Positions 16,960 to 26,148 of a stretch of DNA of 64,000 nt are shown in pieces. The position numbers and the translations under genes were made by a program. Each line of letters opens with the position of its first letter. The first letter of the stretch is position 1. The notes under the pieces are model-generated. The model saw nothing but the letters and a program-made list of their open reading frames with translations. It was not told the DNA's origin and did not search any database. Origin of the DNA: Oscillospiraceae bacterium (lineage in GTDB: Bacteria; Bacillota; Clostridia; Oscillospirales; Oscillospiraceae); NCBI GenBank assembly GCA_017412765.1, contig JAFPWN010000046.1:1-64000 (forward strand), given 5' to 3'.

Positions 16960-17649
16960 TTATAAACTCAATAAATATCTGAGATATTCCGCGCACAGCT
17001 CTGTCCGCTCCGTGTTCGCTATGACCGCGAAGTACACCGGCTCGTCAAAGCCCGGGAGCGAATCGAGCCGCGCGCCGTTTGCCCGCGTTTCCGTTCTGAC
17101 AATATGCTCGCTCGCCTCGTTCAGCGTGTACTCGATCTCGTTATCCTCGAGAACTACCTCGTTTTCCGTCAGAATATCCTCCGGCGCGATACCGTCAAGC
17201 TCCATGAGATACCCCGCCGCCGATAGAATATCGTATCCCTGCCGGCTCAGAAGCACAACGTCGAGTGTCTTGGATTCCACCGCCGCCATGAGCTTTATGC
17301 GCGAGGCGTAGGCTGACTTATGCGCCTCGCCCTCGGCGGAGTCGGAGATGTAGAGGCCGCGGTAGATGAGCACCTCGTTTTTCCTCGCGTCAAGTCCGAG
17401 GCTTTCCGCAAAACCGCCGTCGAGCGCGCTCTCAAGCTCGCTCCCGACGGAGACGTTCACTAGCCCGAGGTACAAAACCGGCTCTTTTCTCGTCGCAAAC
17501 CGCCATATTTCGCCGGAAATAATCACTATCGCGGCGATCCCGAGGATGATGAACCATTTATAGTACGTCCAGATATGGTCGATCTTCTCCCTTGTCGAAA
17601 GGCGCCGGAACGCCTCGCGGCCGTCGCGTCTGTCCTTATCGTCCGCCAT
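16960..17649 (-). CDS. Membrane-anchored protein of unknown function, YesL-associated
   Basis: A 229-residue protein. A charged N-terminus precedes one membrane helix at about 33-48 (FIILGIAAIVIISGEIW), and the remaining ~180 residues are extracytoplasmic with no recognised motif (a VLLSRQGYDIL strand and a C-terminal YFAVIANTERTELCAEYLRY segment). Such proteins accompany yesL-like genes in clostridial sugar loci. Its start overlaps the yesL stop by 1 nt, implying coupling. Confidence 0.7.
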   Translation of the reverse strand: MADDKDRRDGREAFRRLSTREKIDHIWTYYKWFIILGIAAIVIISGEIWRFATRKEPVLYLGLVNVSVGSELESALDGGFAESLGLDARKNEVLIYRGLYISDSAEGEAHKSAYASRIKLMAAVESKTLDVVLLSRQGYDILSAAGYLMELDGIAPEDILTENEVVLEDNEIEYTLNEASEHIVRTETRANGARLDSLPGFDEPVYFAVIANTERTELCAEYLRYLLSL

Positions 17650-18308
17650 TATTCCTCCGTCTCCCCGTCCTCTTTATCCTCGTCGGGGCTGCCGGAGCAG
17701 GCGTCGATTATGCGCCACATGAGCAGCGACGAGAGAAGCGCGCATAGCCCCTCGCCGAGGAGCATGAACGGCGTGAAGAAGCGGACGGTTATAAAGAACA
17801 CCGCAAAATGAATAGCGGCGACGCATATCGTCGCAAAGAGGTAGCGAACGCCGATGAGAAACGAATTTTTGATCATCTCGCGGTTTGTGTTCTGAACGCT
17901 CGCCACGAGCGGGAAGAGCCAGATAAGCAGAATGACGTAGAAAACGCCGAGCGCGATCACCGCCGCTAGCAGAACTGTCCACAAAACCGCCATTGGCCCC
18001 TCCGCGATAAGGCGCAGGTGGTAGAGAACGTAGCCGTCCGCGCCGAGGAACACGCCCACGGCGAGCATAATGAGCCACAGAACGGTGGACTGCTTGAAGT
18101 TTTCCCTGAAGGACTTGAAAAACATCTTCGTGACGTTTCCGTCCTCGTCGCGCGCGAGCCTCAGCATCGCGTAATAAAGCCCCGTGGTCGCGGCGCCGAT
18201 GGTGAAGATCGGGATCGAGCAGATAAACCACAAAAGATTCAGCCAGCAGGCGTAGGAGAATCTTATTAAAATCTGGCTCGCCTTGCTGTCGTAAGATAAA
18301 AATTTCAT
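17649..18308 (-). CDS. YesL family (DUF624) membrane protein
   Basis: A 219-residue protein with about five hydrophobic helices. The N-terminal block WLNLLWFICSIPIFTIGAAT and the following YYAMLRLARDEDG are characteristic of YesL/DUF624 proteins. These are found next to lplABC-type sugar transporters in Bacillota. Function unknown; an accessory role in carbohydrate uptake is commonly inferred from context. It starts 3 nt after the regulator stop. Confidence 0.85.
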   Translation of the reverse strand: MKFLSYDSKASQILIRFSYACWLNLLWFICSIPIFTIGAATTGLYYAMLRLARDEDGNVTKMFFKSFRENFKQSTVLWLIMLAVGVFLGADGYVLYHLRLIAEGPMAVLWTVLLAAVIALGVFYVILLIWLFPLVASVQNTNREMIKNSFLIGVRYLFATICVAAIHFAVFFITVRFFTPFMLLGEGLCALLSSLLMWRIIDACSGSPDEDKEDGETEE

Positions 18309-18311
18309 CTC

Positions 18312-19373
18312 TTATCCCTCGTTTTCAAGTATATCTCCGGTCGATTCGCGGGGAACGACGTCGGTGGAGGTGTACATCGTGCGGAAGTCGAGCGACGGCT
18401 CCTGAATTCGCGTGATGAGCATCTGCGCGGCGGAGTAAGCCATTATCTGAGTGTGGATATGCACGGTCGTGAGCGCGGGGACGAGCATCTTCGACTCCGG
18501 CGCGTCGTCAAAGCCGCAGAGCATAACGTCCTCCGGCACGTTCTTTCCGAGCTTGCGGAGGATCTGCAGCGAATCGTATGCGACAAAGTCGTTCGCGCAG
18601 ATAAACAGCTCCGGCAGCTCCTCGAGCGCCTCCAGCTCGTGGTACAGATCGACCACGTTGATGCTCTTGATTATAAACCGCTCGTCCACCGGCGCGGAGG
18701 CGAGCATCATCGCCGTTCTGAAGGCGATATAGCGCTCAAAGAAGCTCTGGCAGTGGTCGTAATCGCCGATGTAGCCGATTTTCCGTATGCCCTTTCTGAG
18801 CGCGGACTCGACTATGCGGATTATCTCCGTCGTGTTGTCCATAAAGAGCTGATCCGCCGGCAGCGCGCGGCCGCCGGTGCGCACGGGCCCGTCCACGAAA
18901 AGGATCGGCAGACCGAGGTCGCAGAGCATTTTATCGTAATCCCAGTCGAACATCTCTATGCAGACGATCGCTCTCGCCTGCTCGGGCAGGAACGTGAACG
19001 GCAGAACGCCGTTTTTTATGTCCTCCTTGCTGACGTGATGGGTGTTGAGCCGGTATCCGAGCTGACCGAGCTCGCGCTGGAGCCTGTCGAGCATAGTCGC
19101 GGCGAAGTGGCTGCCGCCGAAGTAAAAGGTCGTGAGCAGCGCGATCTCACCGGGCTCCGGCTTCTCCTCGCCGGCCTCGCTCTCGGCGCTGACCGCCTTG
19201 TAGAGCGTCTGAACGTAGGAAAACTGCTTGTAGCCCATCTCGACCGCCTTTTGCAGTATTTTCTCGCGCGTTACCTCCGCAAGACCCTCGGAGTTGTTTA
19301 TCGCCTTGGATACTGTGTTGCGCGAAACGCCGAGCGCGTCCGCTATGTCCTGTATCGTAACCTTTTTGCTCAT
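18312..19373 (-). CDS. LacI-family transcriptional regulator of the sugar locus
   Basis: A 353-residue regulator. Residues 4-50 form the LacI helix-turn-helix (TIQDIADALGVSRNTVSKAI). A sugar-binding periplasmic-protein-like domain follows, with GYIGDYDHCQSF, ELFICANDFVAYDSL and VMLCGFDDAPES. The ATG ending at 19373 places the HTH at the normal position; longer frames run into the promoter. It is divergent from the transporter operon and cotranscribed with the YesL pair. The TGTGCA...TGCACA palindromes at 16731, 19514, 19590 and the half-site at 24552 are the probable binding sites. The effector is unknown. Confidence 0.88.
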   Translation of the reverse strand: MSKKVTIQDIADALGVSRNTVSKAINNSEGLAEVTREKILQKAVEMGYKQFSYVQTLYKAVSAESEAGEEKPEPGEIALLTTFYFGGSHFAATMLDRLQRELGQLGYRLNTHHVSKEDIKNGVLPFTFLPEQARAIVCIEMFDWDYDKMLCDLGLPILFVDGPVRTGGRALPADQLFMDNTTEIIRIVESALRKGIRKIGYIGDYDHCQSFFERYIAFRTAMMLASAPVDERFIIKSINVVDLYHELEALEELPELFICANDFVAYDSLQILRKLGKNVPEDVMLCGFDDAPESKMLVPALTTVHIHTQIMAYSAAQMLITRIQEPSLDFRTMYTSTDVVPRESTGDILENEG

Positions 19374-19407
19374 GAATACACGCCCTTTGCGGTGATTTTC
19401 TGCTTTT

Positions 19408-19436
19408 ATAATAATACCTGAGTTTGCAAATGTCAA
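19408..19436 (-). promoter_or_regulatory. Promoter of the LacI-family regulator gene
   Basis: On the minus strand TTGACA and TATTAT are separated by 17 nt, 35 nt before the regulator ATG. A TTTGCA half-site sits right after the -35 box, so autoregulation is possible. Confidence 0.7.
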
Positions 19437-19513
19437 CGAAATACGCATTAAGCGCACTCTGAACGAGCAGAGTACACATTTTTGGGCGTTTCTATTTGTG
19501 CATTACGATAAAA

Positions 19514-19603
19514 TTGTTGCATTTGCACAATAATTTCGTTGACTTTTACATTTTACAATGCTACTATGACCTTGCGTCAGGGCGAAAATTGTGCATTTGC
19601 ACA
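19514..19603 (+). promoter_or_regulatory. Transporter operon promoter with two LacI-type operators
   Basis: Promoter TTGACT (19539-19544), 17 nt, TACTAT (19562-19567). Operator 1, TTGTTGCATTTGCACAA (19514-19530), lies just upstream of -35. Operator 2, TGTGCATTTGCACA (19590-19603), lies just downstream of the start site. Centres are about 75 nt apart, roughly seven helical turns, suited to looping or double repression. A further TTTGTGCA lies at about 19496. Confidence 0.75.
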
Positions 19604-19662
19604 TTTGGCGGTGCGTGTTTGCGCGATTTTTGCCTAACCCGTAACGAAAAAGGAGGAGTTCG

Positions 19663-20604
19663 ATGAAAAAATCCTTACCGCCAAACGCCTCAGGAGGTAA
19701 GAGCTCCGCGCTGCACAACTTCGGCGTCTACGTGCGGCAGCACTGGCAGCTGTATGTGATCTTCATGCTGCCGGCATTCGCGCTGACTATCATATTCCGT
19801 TACATCCCGATGGGCGGAATCTTGATGGCCTTCACGGAGTACAATCCTATCCGGGGCATCCTGGGAAGTGAATGGGTCGGCTTTGAGCACTTCCAGCGCT
19901 TCCTTTCCTCACCCGACTTCATGACCTATCTCATGAACACCCTCAAGCTCAGTATCTTCGGCCTTCTGTGGGGCTTCCCGGCGCCTATTCTTCTGGCGTT
20001 TCTGCTCAACAGGATCATGTCGAAGAAGACTAAGCAGCGCATTCAGCTCATTCTCTATATGCCGAACTTCATTTCGGTCATAGTCCTCTGCGGTATCGTC
20101 CGTATTCTTCTCTCGCCCACCGGAATGCTCAATTCCCTCCTGGGTACGAACACGAACTTTATGACGATGCCCTCCGCCTTCCGCACGATCTACATCGCGT
20201 CCGGAATCTGGCAGGGAGCCGGCTGGGCGTCCATAATCTACACCGCCGCCCTCTCCAACGCCTCCAAGGAGCTGACTGAGGCCGCCGTTATCGACGGCGC
20301 CAACATCTTCCAGCAGATCAAGGCTGTTGAATGGCCCGCGATCAAGGATACCGTCCTCATCCAGTTCATCATGAGCGTCGGCAACATCATGAGCGTCGGC
20401 TTTGAGAAGGCATACGCGCTCCAGACCGACATGAACCTCGCAACGAGTGAGATCATTTCCACCTACGTTTACAAAAAGGGTCTTCTTGAAGGCGACTACG
20501 GCTTCTCCACCGCCGTCGGACTCTTCAACACCGTCATCAACGTCGTTCTTCTTATCTCGATGAACCAGATCGTCAAGAAGATGAACGAGGGCAAGGGAAT
20601 CTGA
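19663..20604 (+). CDS. Carbohydrate ABC transporter permease (CUT1, LplB type)
   Basis: A 313-residue membrane subunit with six helices. The N-terminal signature MLPAFALTIIFRYIPMGG and the EAA loop (EAAVIDGANIFQQIKAVEWP) for contact with the ATPase are typical of LplB/YtcP-type permeases. The ATG has GGAGGAG 7 nt upstream. It is the first gene of a four-gene import operon. Heavy use of C-ending codons suggests high expression. Confidence 0.93.
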   Translation: MKKSLPPNASGGKSSALHNFGVYVRQHWQLYVIFMLPAFALTIIFRYIPMGGILMAFTEYNPIRGILGSEWVGFEHFQRFLSSPDFMTYLMNTLKLSIFGLLWGFPAPILLAFLLNRIMSKKTKQRIQLILYMPNFISVIVLCGIVRILLSPTGMLNSLLGTNTNFMTMPSAFRTIYIASGIWQGAGWASIIYTAALSNASKELTEAAVIDGANIFQQIKAVEWPAIKDTVLIQFIMSVGNIMSVGFEKAYALQTDMNLATSEIISTYVYKKGLLEGDYGFSTAVGLFNTVINVVLLISMNQIVKKMNEGKGI

Positions 20605-20620
20605 GGGGAGGAGAGAAGCT

Positions 20621-21529
20621 ATGACAAAAAGAAAGAAAAAGAGCGAGTTTCAGAAGCTCCCCACCGGCGACAAGGCTCTGCTTATAGTCGGCTACATAAT
20701 CCTCGGCCTGTTCGTTGTTGCGATCATCATGCCGATGGTCTACATCATTCTCGCCTCCTTCATCGACCCCATAACGCTTCAGAACAGCGGTCTCACCTTC
20801 GACTTCAGCAAGTGGACCACCACCGCCTACGAGCGTGTTCTTGAGAACGCACAGATCTGGGTCGGCTTCAAAAACGCCCTCATCTACTCCGTTCTCTTCA
20901 CAGTCCTCTCCGTCATCGTGACCCTGCTCGCCGCCTATCCTATGAGCCGCAGCGACTTCAAGGGCAGGGGCTTCTTCAACACCATCTTCGTTATCACGAT
21001 GTTCTTCGGCGGCGGACTTATCCCCACCTATCTTCTTATCTCCAATCTCCACATGCTTGACACCATCTGGGCGATCCTTCTCCCCGGCTGCTTCAGCGTA
21101 TGGAACATGATCATCGCCCGCACCTACTACCTCGGCATACCGCGCGACCTTCAGGAAGCCGCCGAGATCGACGGCGCGACCGAGATGACCTACTTCTTCC
21201 AGATCCTTGTTCCGGTCTGCACCCCGATAATCGCCACCATCTCGATGTGGCAGTTCGTCGGAATGTGGAACAGCTACTTTGACGCCATGATCTACCTCAA
21301 TGACGCCGCAAAGCAGCCCCTCCAGCTCGTTCTCCGCTCCATCCTCATTCAGAACCAGCCTGATCCCGGCATGGTAAGCGATATGCAGAGCACCGCTCAG
21401 AGAGCGCAGATGGCGGAGCTTCTCAAATACGCGACCATCATCATCTCCAGCCTTCCGCTTCTTATCATGTATCCGTTCTTCCAGAAGTACTTCGATAACG
21501 GAATCATGGCAGGCGCGGTCAAGGGCTGA
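20621..21529 (+). CDS. Carbohydrate ABC transporter permease (CUT1, LplC type)
   Basis: A 302-residue second permease. Six helices, with an EAA loop (EAAEIDGATEMTYFFQILVP). The C-terminal half has QPLQLVLRSILIQNQ and ends in FFQKYFDNGIMAGAVKG, the standard end of this family. It starts 16 nt after the first permease with a GGGAGGAG site and should form the heterodimeric channel with it. Confidence 0.93.
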   Translation: MTKRKKKSEFQKLPTGDKALLIVGYIILGLFVVAIIMPMVYIILASFIDPITLQNSGLTFDFSKWTTTAYERVLENAQIWVGFKNALIYSVLFTVLSVIVTLLAAYPMSRSDFKGRGFFNTIFVITMFFGGGLIPTYLLISNLHMLDTIWAILLPGCFSVWNMIIARTYYLGIPRDLQEAAEIDGATEMTYFFQILVPVCTPIIATISMWQFVGMWNSYFDAMIYLNDAAKQPLQLVLRSILIQNQPDPGMVSDMQSTAQRAQMAELLKYATIIISSLPLLIMYPFFQKYFDNGIMAGAVKG

Positions 21530-21556
21530 TCTATGAAAAAAGGAGAAAATTTGAAA

Positions 21557-23248
21557 ATGAAAAAGTTCCAGAAAGTTATGAGCGTCCTTCTCGCAGTCGC
21601 CATGCTCGCAGTTATGCTCGCGGCCTGCGGCGGCAGCAATACCGACACCCCCGACCATTCCCAGGCTCTCGATGTCGACCCCGCTTCCCTCGCGTTCCCT
21701 CTCGCTGAGAAGGCTGAGATCTCCGGTCTCACCAGCTTCCCCGTCGGCACCGAGTCCGAGCCGAACAACCGCACCATCTTCAAGCGCCTTGAGGAAAAGA
21801 CCAACGTCCACGTCAACTGGAAGACCATCCAGGGCGACCAGTGGGGCGACAAGATCAGCCTCGAGATGGCTAACCTCAAGACTCTTCCCGAGTTCGTTTT
21901 CAGCGCCGGCTTCTCCGACACCGACCTTCTCAAGTATGCAAAGCAGGGCGTTATCATCCCTGTCGAGGATTACATCGACAAGTACATGCCCAACCTCATG
22001 AAGGTCTTTGAGCAGGCTCCCGAGTACCGCACCATGTGCACCGACGAGAACGGCCACATCTGGGCTCTTCCCTGGATCGAGCAGCTCGGCAGCGAGAAGA
22101 CCGCTATCCAGACCGTCGGCAATATGCCCTTCATCAACGTAGCATGGCTCGACTACCTCGGCCTCAAGATGCCCACCACCGTCGATGAGTTCGAGCAGGT
22201 TCTCATCGCCTTCCGCGACAACGCCGCTGACCTCAAGAGCCACTTCGGCATCGACGGCGACATCATCCCCATGAGCTGCATCATCAACGGCGGCAACGAG
22301 GACTGCACCATCCTCACCAACGGCTTCGGCGAGGGCTACGGCGATCCCGATAGCGGCCGCAAGATCGTAGTTACCGACGACCTCAAGGTCATCTGCCCCG
22401 CCACCACCGAGGGCTGGCGCAAGGGCATCGAGTGGCTCCACAAGCTCTATGCCGAGGACCTCATCGATAAGGAAGCCTTCACTCAGGAGTGGTCCACCTA
22501 CGTCGCTAAGGGCAAGTCCGGCCGCTACGGCGTCTGCTTCAGCTGGGACGTTGCGAACATCGCCGCCATCTCCATGGACGACCTCATCGCAGGCAACGGC
22601 TGGCAGCCGCTTCCCGCTCTTACCGCTGACACCCGCAACATCACCCCGGCTAACGGCTCCTTCACCTCCGGCTTCGACCGCGGCCGCTGCGTAGTCACCG
22701 TCAACGCCAAGAACCCCGCTCTCGTATGCGCGTGGCTCGACCAGATGTATGATCCGATGCAGTCTCCTCAGAACAACTGGGGCACCTACGGCGAGGATGA
22801 CGATTTCGATATCTTCGAGATGGGCACAAACTCCGCCGGCGAGCCGATGCTCAAGCACGCATGGCTTGGCGACGCCTCCCCTGTTGAAGTCCGTGAAGCC
22901 GAATGCGTAGGCGGCCCGCTCGCCATTCTCGACTCCTACTACGGCAAGTACGTCACCTGCCCGGACGACGCTCAGTACCGTCTTGACTGGATCAAGGACG
23001 TCTACACTCCCGATATGAACACCAAGTACGTTTTCCCGAACGTATTCATGACCTCCGACGACACCAAGCAGATCGCAAACCTCAACCCGGATATCTACAA
23101 GTGCGTCAACGCCGCAAAGGCTGACTGGATCATGAACGGCTTCACCGACGCCGATTGGGATAAGCTCCAGTCCGACCTCCAGGCTTACAAGCTCAACGAC
23201 TACCTCGCAATCTTCCAGAAGTACCTCGACGCCTTCTACGGCAAATAA
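21557..23248 (+). CDS. Extracellular sugar-binding lipoprotein (LplA/YtcQ type)
   Basis: A 563-residue cluster-1 solute-binding protein. A signal peptide with lipobox MLAAC (Cys about 25) tethers it to the membrane. The mature part has the family pattern RLEEKTNVHVNWKTIQGDQW, then GHIWALPWIEQ and a long Trp-rich sugar-binding region (ISWDV-like, NNWGTYG). The ATG at 21557 was chosen because AAGGAG sits 11 nt upstream and a signal peptide begins there; an ATG at 21533 would precede the ribosome binding site. Probable ligand is a fructose- or sucrose-containing oligosaccharide, inferred from the GH32 gene downstream. Confidence 0.9.
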   Translation: MKKFQKVMSVLLAVAMLAVMLAACGGSNTDTPDHSQALDVDPASLAFPLAEKAEISGLTSFPVGTESEPNNRTIFKRLEEKTNVHVNWKTIQGDQWGDKISLEMANLKTLPEFVFSAGFSDTDLLKYAKQGVIIPVEDYIDKYMPNLMKVFEQAPEYRTMCTDENGHIWALPWIEQLGSEKTAIQTVGNMPFINVAWLDYLGLKMPTTVDEFEQVLIAFRDNAADLKSHFGIDGDIIPMSCIINGGNEDCTILTNGFGEGYGDPDSGRKIVVTDDLKVICPATTEGWRKGIEWLHKLYAEDLIDKEAFTQEWSTYVAKGKSGRYGVCFSWDVANIAAISMDDLIAGNGWQPLPALTADTRNITPANGSFTSGFDRGRCVVTVNAKNPALVCAWLDQMYDPMQSPQNNWGTYGEDDDFDIFEMGTNSAGEPMLKHAWLGDASPVEVREAECVGGPLAILDSYYGKYVTCPDDAQYRLDWIKDVYTPDMNTKYVFPNVFMTSDDTKQIANLNPDIYKCVNAAKADWIMNGFTDADWDKLQSDLQAYKLNDYLAIFQKYLDAFYGK

Positions 23249-23278
23249 GCTTAAACCTTTTCGGAAGGAGTTACTTAA

Positions 23279-24460
23279 ATGGCAGAAGTTCAACTTAAAA
23301 ATATAAAGAAGGTTTATCCCTTCATCTCCGGCGAGGACAAGAAAAAGTCCAGGAAAAAGGCTGACGAGCCTGAGAAGAAGAAGGCTAATCTTCAGATCAC
23401 CGATGAGGGCGTTGTAGCCGTTCAGGCGTTCAACCTCGACATCAAGGATAAGGAGTTCATAGTTCTCGTCGGCCCCTCCGGCTGCGGCAAGTCCACCACT
23501 CTCCGCATGGTCGCGGGTCTTGAGGAGATCTCTGACGGCGAGCTCATCATCGACGGCAAGGTCATGAACGACGTTGCCCCGAAGGACAGAGATATAGCGA
23601 TGGTATTCCAGAACTACGCTCTCTATCCCCACATGACCGTTTACGAGAACATGGCGTTCTCCCTGAAGCTCCGCAAGGTGCCGAAGGACGAGATCGACAG
23701 AAAGGTGCGCGAGGCCGCCGAGATCCTCGACATCACCCAGTACCTCGACCGTAAGCCGAAGGCTCTCTCCGGCGGTCAGCGCCAGCGCGTCGCCATCGGC
23801 CGCGCGATCGTCCGCGCGCCGAAGGTCATGCTCATGGATGAGCCGCTCAGTAACCTTGACGCCAAGCTCCGCAACGAGATGCGCGCTGAGATCATCAAGC
23901 TCCGCCACCGCATCAACACCACGTTTATGTACGTCACGCACGACCAGACCGAGGCCATGACCCTCGGCGACCGCATCGTCATCATGCGCGACGGCTACAT
24001 TCAGCAGATCGGCACTCCTCAGGAGGTGTTCAACCACCCCTCCAACCTCTTCGTTGCAGGCTTCATCGGAATGCCCGTAATGAACTTCTTCGACGGCAAG
24101 CTCACCCGCGAGGGCGACAAGTTCTTCGTTGAGGTCGGCGGCTACAAGGTAGAGCTCGCAAAGGAGAAGGAAGAGCGCCTTCTCAAGAACAACGTCCAGT
24201 CGCAGCCCGTAACCCTCGGCGTCCGTCCCGAGCACACCGACGTCGGCGAGACCGGCATCGCGGGCAAGGTTGACGTTGCCGAAATGATGGGCTCCTCCGT
24301 CCACCTCCACATCTCCGCGGAGGGCCGCGACGTCATCATCATCGTCCCGACCATCGACATGAAGAAGAACTACGCTCTCGGCGATCCGATCCACTTCACC
24401 TTCGGCGGCAACGTAGCTCACGTTTTCTCCAAGGAAACCGACAAGAACCTCGAGTTCTGA
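23279..24460 (+). CDS. Multi-sugar ABC transporter ATPase (MsmX/UgpC type)
   Basis: A 393-residue ATPase. Walker A GPSGCGKSTT, Q-loop FQNYALYPHMTVYENMAF, signature LSGGQRQRVAIGRA, Walker B VMLMDEPLSNLD and switch His in YVTHDQTEAM are all intact. A TOBE-like regulatory domain follows (LGVRPEHTDVG). A Lys-rich insert at about residues 20-40, between the first strand and the Walker A, is seen in some clostridial MsmX-type ATPases. LplABC-type systems often lack their own ATPase and share one; here it is encoded in the operon. Confidence 0.93.
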   Translation: MAEVQLKNIKKVYPFISGEDKKKSRKKADEPEKKKANLQITDEGVVAVQAFNLDIKDKEFIVLVGPSGCGKSTTLRMVAGLEEISDGELIIDGKVMNDVAPKDRDIAMVFQNYALYPHMTVYENMAFSLKLRKVPKDEIDRKVREAAEILDITQYLDRKPKALSGGQRQRVAIGRAIVRAPKVMLMDEPLSNLDAKLRNEMRAEIIKLRHRINTTFMYVTHDQTEAMTLGDRIVIMRDGYIQQIGTPQEVFNHPSNLFVAGFIGMPVMNFFDGKLTREGDKFFVEVGGYKVELAKEKEERLLKNNVQSQPVTLGVRPEHTDVGETGIAGKVDVAEMMGSSVHLHISAEGRDVIIIVPTIDMKKNYALGDPIHFTFGGNVAHVFSKETDKNLEF

Positions 24461-24486
24461 TCCCCTGTATCTCTTCCTTTTCAAAA

Positions 24487-24519
24487 CCCCCTGCACAGTC
24501 GCCATACCTGTGCAGGGGG
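24487..24519. terminator. Strong hairpin after the transporter operon
   Basis: A perfect 12-bp stem CCCCCTGCACAG with a 9-nt loop, 26 nt after the ATPase stop. No T-tract follows on the plus strand, so it may be a weak terminator or an mRNA-stabilising hairpin that allows partial readthrough into the GH32 gene. Confidence 0.6.
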
Positions 24520-24545
24520 CACACTAATAAGTTGCGCTGAATAGC

Positions 24546-24574
24546 TTTACATTTGCACATTTGTCTGTTACTAT
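24546..24574 (+). promoter_or_regulatory. GH32 gene promoter with LacI-type half-operator
   Basis: TTTACA (24546-24551), 17 nt, TACTAT (24569-24574, same -10 as the transporter promoter). The spacer contains TTTGCACATTTG, matching one arm of the operators at 19514 and 19590. Confidence 0.65.
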
Positions 24575-24650
24575 ATTGGGCAAGTGCTCCAAAAGGCACA
24601 AACTCTTGCGCCTTTTGCAATACCTGCCAATGCGACAATGGAGGATCATC

Positions 24651-26135
24651 ATGAAAGACACTCTTCAAAAGGCGAGAGCCTTTGAGCGAAAATATCTGCC
24701 CTCACTCCTCGGCTCCGAGCTTCAGCCGCGCTTTCACCTCACCGGCGGAGTCGGCTGGATCAACGATCCCAACGGCTTCTCGCTTTACAAGGACGAATAC
24801 CACCTCTTCTTCCAGTACTACCCCTACGACATCAACTGGGGTCCTATGCACTGGGGTCACGTCAAGACCCGCGATTTCATTCACTGGGATCGCCTGCCCT
24901 GCGCCCTCGCGCCCGACGCGCCCTACGATAAAAACGGCTGCTTCTCCGGCGGCGCCATCGAGCTGCCCGACGGCCGTCATCTTCTGATGTACACCGGCGT
25001 GCGCAACGTCCGCCGCTCGAACGGTCTCGTCGCGGGCTATCAGACCCAGTGCCTCGCGGTAGGCGACGGCGTGAACTACGAAAAGCTCGCCGCAAACCCC
25101 GTTCTCGACGCGAAGGATCTCCCTGAGGGCGGCTCCGCCATCGACTTCCGCGACCCGAAGATCTGGTATGAGGACGGAAAATATCTCTGCGTCGTGGGCA
25201 ACCGCCCCGCCGACGGCTCCGGCTCGATACTTCTCTTCGAGAGCGACGACGCCTTTACCTGGCGCTATGCCTCCACCCTCGCCTCCTGCCATAACCAGTT
25301 CGGCAAGATGTGGGAGTGTCCCGATTTCTTCGCGCTCGACGGCAAGCACGTGCTTCTCACGAGCCCGCAGGATATGATGAGCATGGGTCTTGAGTTCCAT
25401 CCCGGCAACTCCACCCTCTGCATAATCGGCGAGTACGACCGCGAGGCAAAGCACCTCCTGCGCGACAACATTCAGGCCATCGACTACGGCACCGACTTCT
25501 ACGCAACGCAGACAGTCCTCACGCCGGACGGCAGAAGAGTCATGATAGCCTGGATGCAGAACTGGGAGACCGCCGGCAGCAAGCTCAAGGAGCTGCCGTT
25601 CTTCGGTCAGATGACCCTGCCGCGCGAGCTTCACGTCCGCAACGGAAGGCTCATTCAGAACCCGGTGCGTGAGATAGAGGATTTCAGAAGGCTCAAAATC
25701 AGCTACAGGGACGTCATGATCACGCAGGAAACGAATCTCCAGGGCGTGAGCGGACGCTTCCTCGATATGACCGTCAAGGTCAGACCCGGCAACAAGAACA
25801 GCATGTACCGCTATTTCCGCATAAACGTCGCAAAGGACGGCGAGTGCGTCACCACGATCCGCCACAAGCCAGAGAACAACACTCTGCGCGTAGACCGCAG
25901 CCGTTCCGGCTTCCCGCACGACATCATCACGAGCCGCGATTTCCCGGTCAGCGCTTACGATGAGCTGAAACTCCGGATCGTTATGGACAGATACAGCCTC
26001 GAGGTGTTCGTAAACGACGGCGAGCAGGCGGCAAGCTTCGTGATCTACACTCCGGTCAGTGCCGATTCCATCTCCTTCTCCTGCGACGGCGCCGCGATCA
26101 TCGACGTTGAAAAATACGATCTTGAAACCGAGTAA
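24651..26135 (+). CDS. Glycoside hydrolase family 32 beta-fructosidase (sucrose/fructan hydrolase)
   Basis: A 494-residue GH32 enzyme with all three catalytic motifs: the nucleophile Asp39 in WINDPNG, the transition-state Asp168 in FRDPK and the acid-base Glu222 in WECPDF. The five-bladed propeller is followed by the usual C-terminal beta-sandwich (LEVFVNDGEQAAS). No signal peptide, so it acts in the cytoplasm on imported fructosides, releasing fructose from sucrose, FOS or similar. The ATG at 24651 has TGGAGG 6 nt upstream; the frame is open further upstream, but across the promoter. It has its own promoter and belongs to the same LacI-controlled locus as the transporter. Confidence 0.93.
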   Translation: MKDTLQKARAFERKYLPSLLGSELQPRFHLTGGVGWINDPNGFSLYKDEYHLFFQYYPYDINWGPMHWGHVKTRDFIHWDRLPCALAPDAPYDKNGCFSGGAIELPDGRHLLMYTGVRNVRRSNGLVAGYQTQCLAVGDGVNYEKLAANPVLDAKDLPEGGSAIDFRDPKIWYEDGKYLCVVGNRPADGSGSILLFESDDAFTWRYASTLASCHNQFGKMWECPDFFALDGKHVLLTSPQDMMSMGLEFHPGNSTLCIIGEYDREAKHLLRDNIQAIDYGTDFYATQTVLTPDGRRVMIAWMQNWETAGSKLKELPFFGQMTLPRELHVRNGRLIQNPVREIEDFRRLKISYRDVMITQETNLQGVSGRFLDMTVKVRPGNKNSMYRYFRINVAKDGECVTTIRHKPENNTLRVDRSRSGFPHDIITSRDFPVSAYDELKLRIVMDRYSLEVFVNDGEQAASFVIYTPVSADSISFSCDGAAIIDVEKYDLETE

Positions 26136-26148
26136 CCAAAAAGCACAA

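Noticed and set aside
20573-24505. Open frame of 1310 codons on the minus strand opposite the transporter genes
   Set aside because: It is antisense to three clearly recognisable genes; their strong preference for C-ending codons removes stops from the opposite frame. Its product has no domain pattern.
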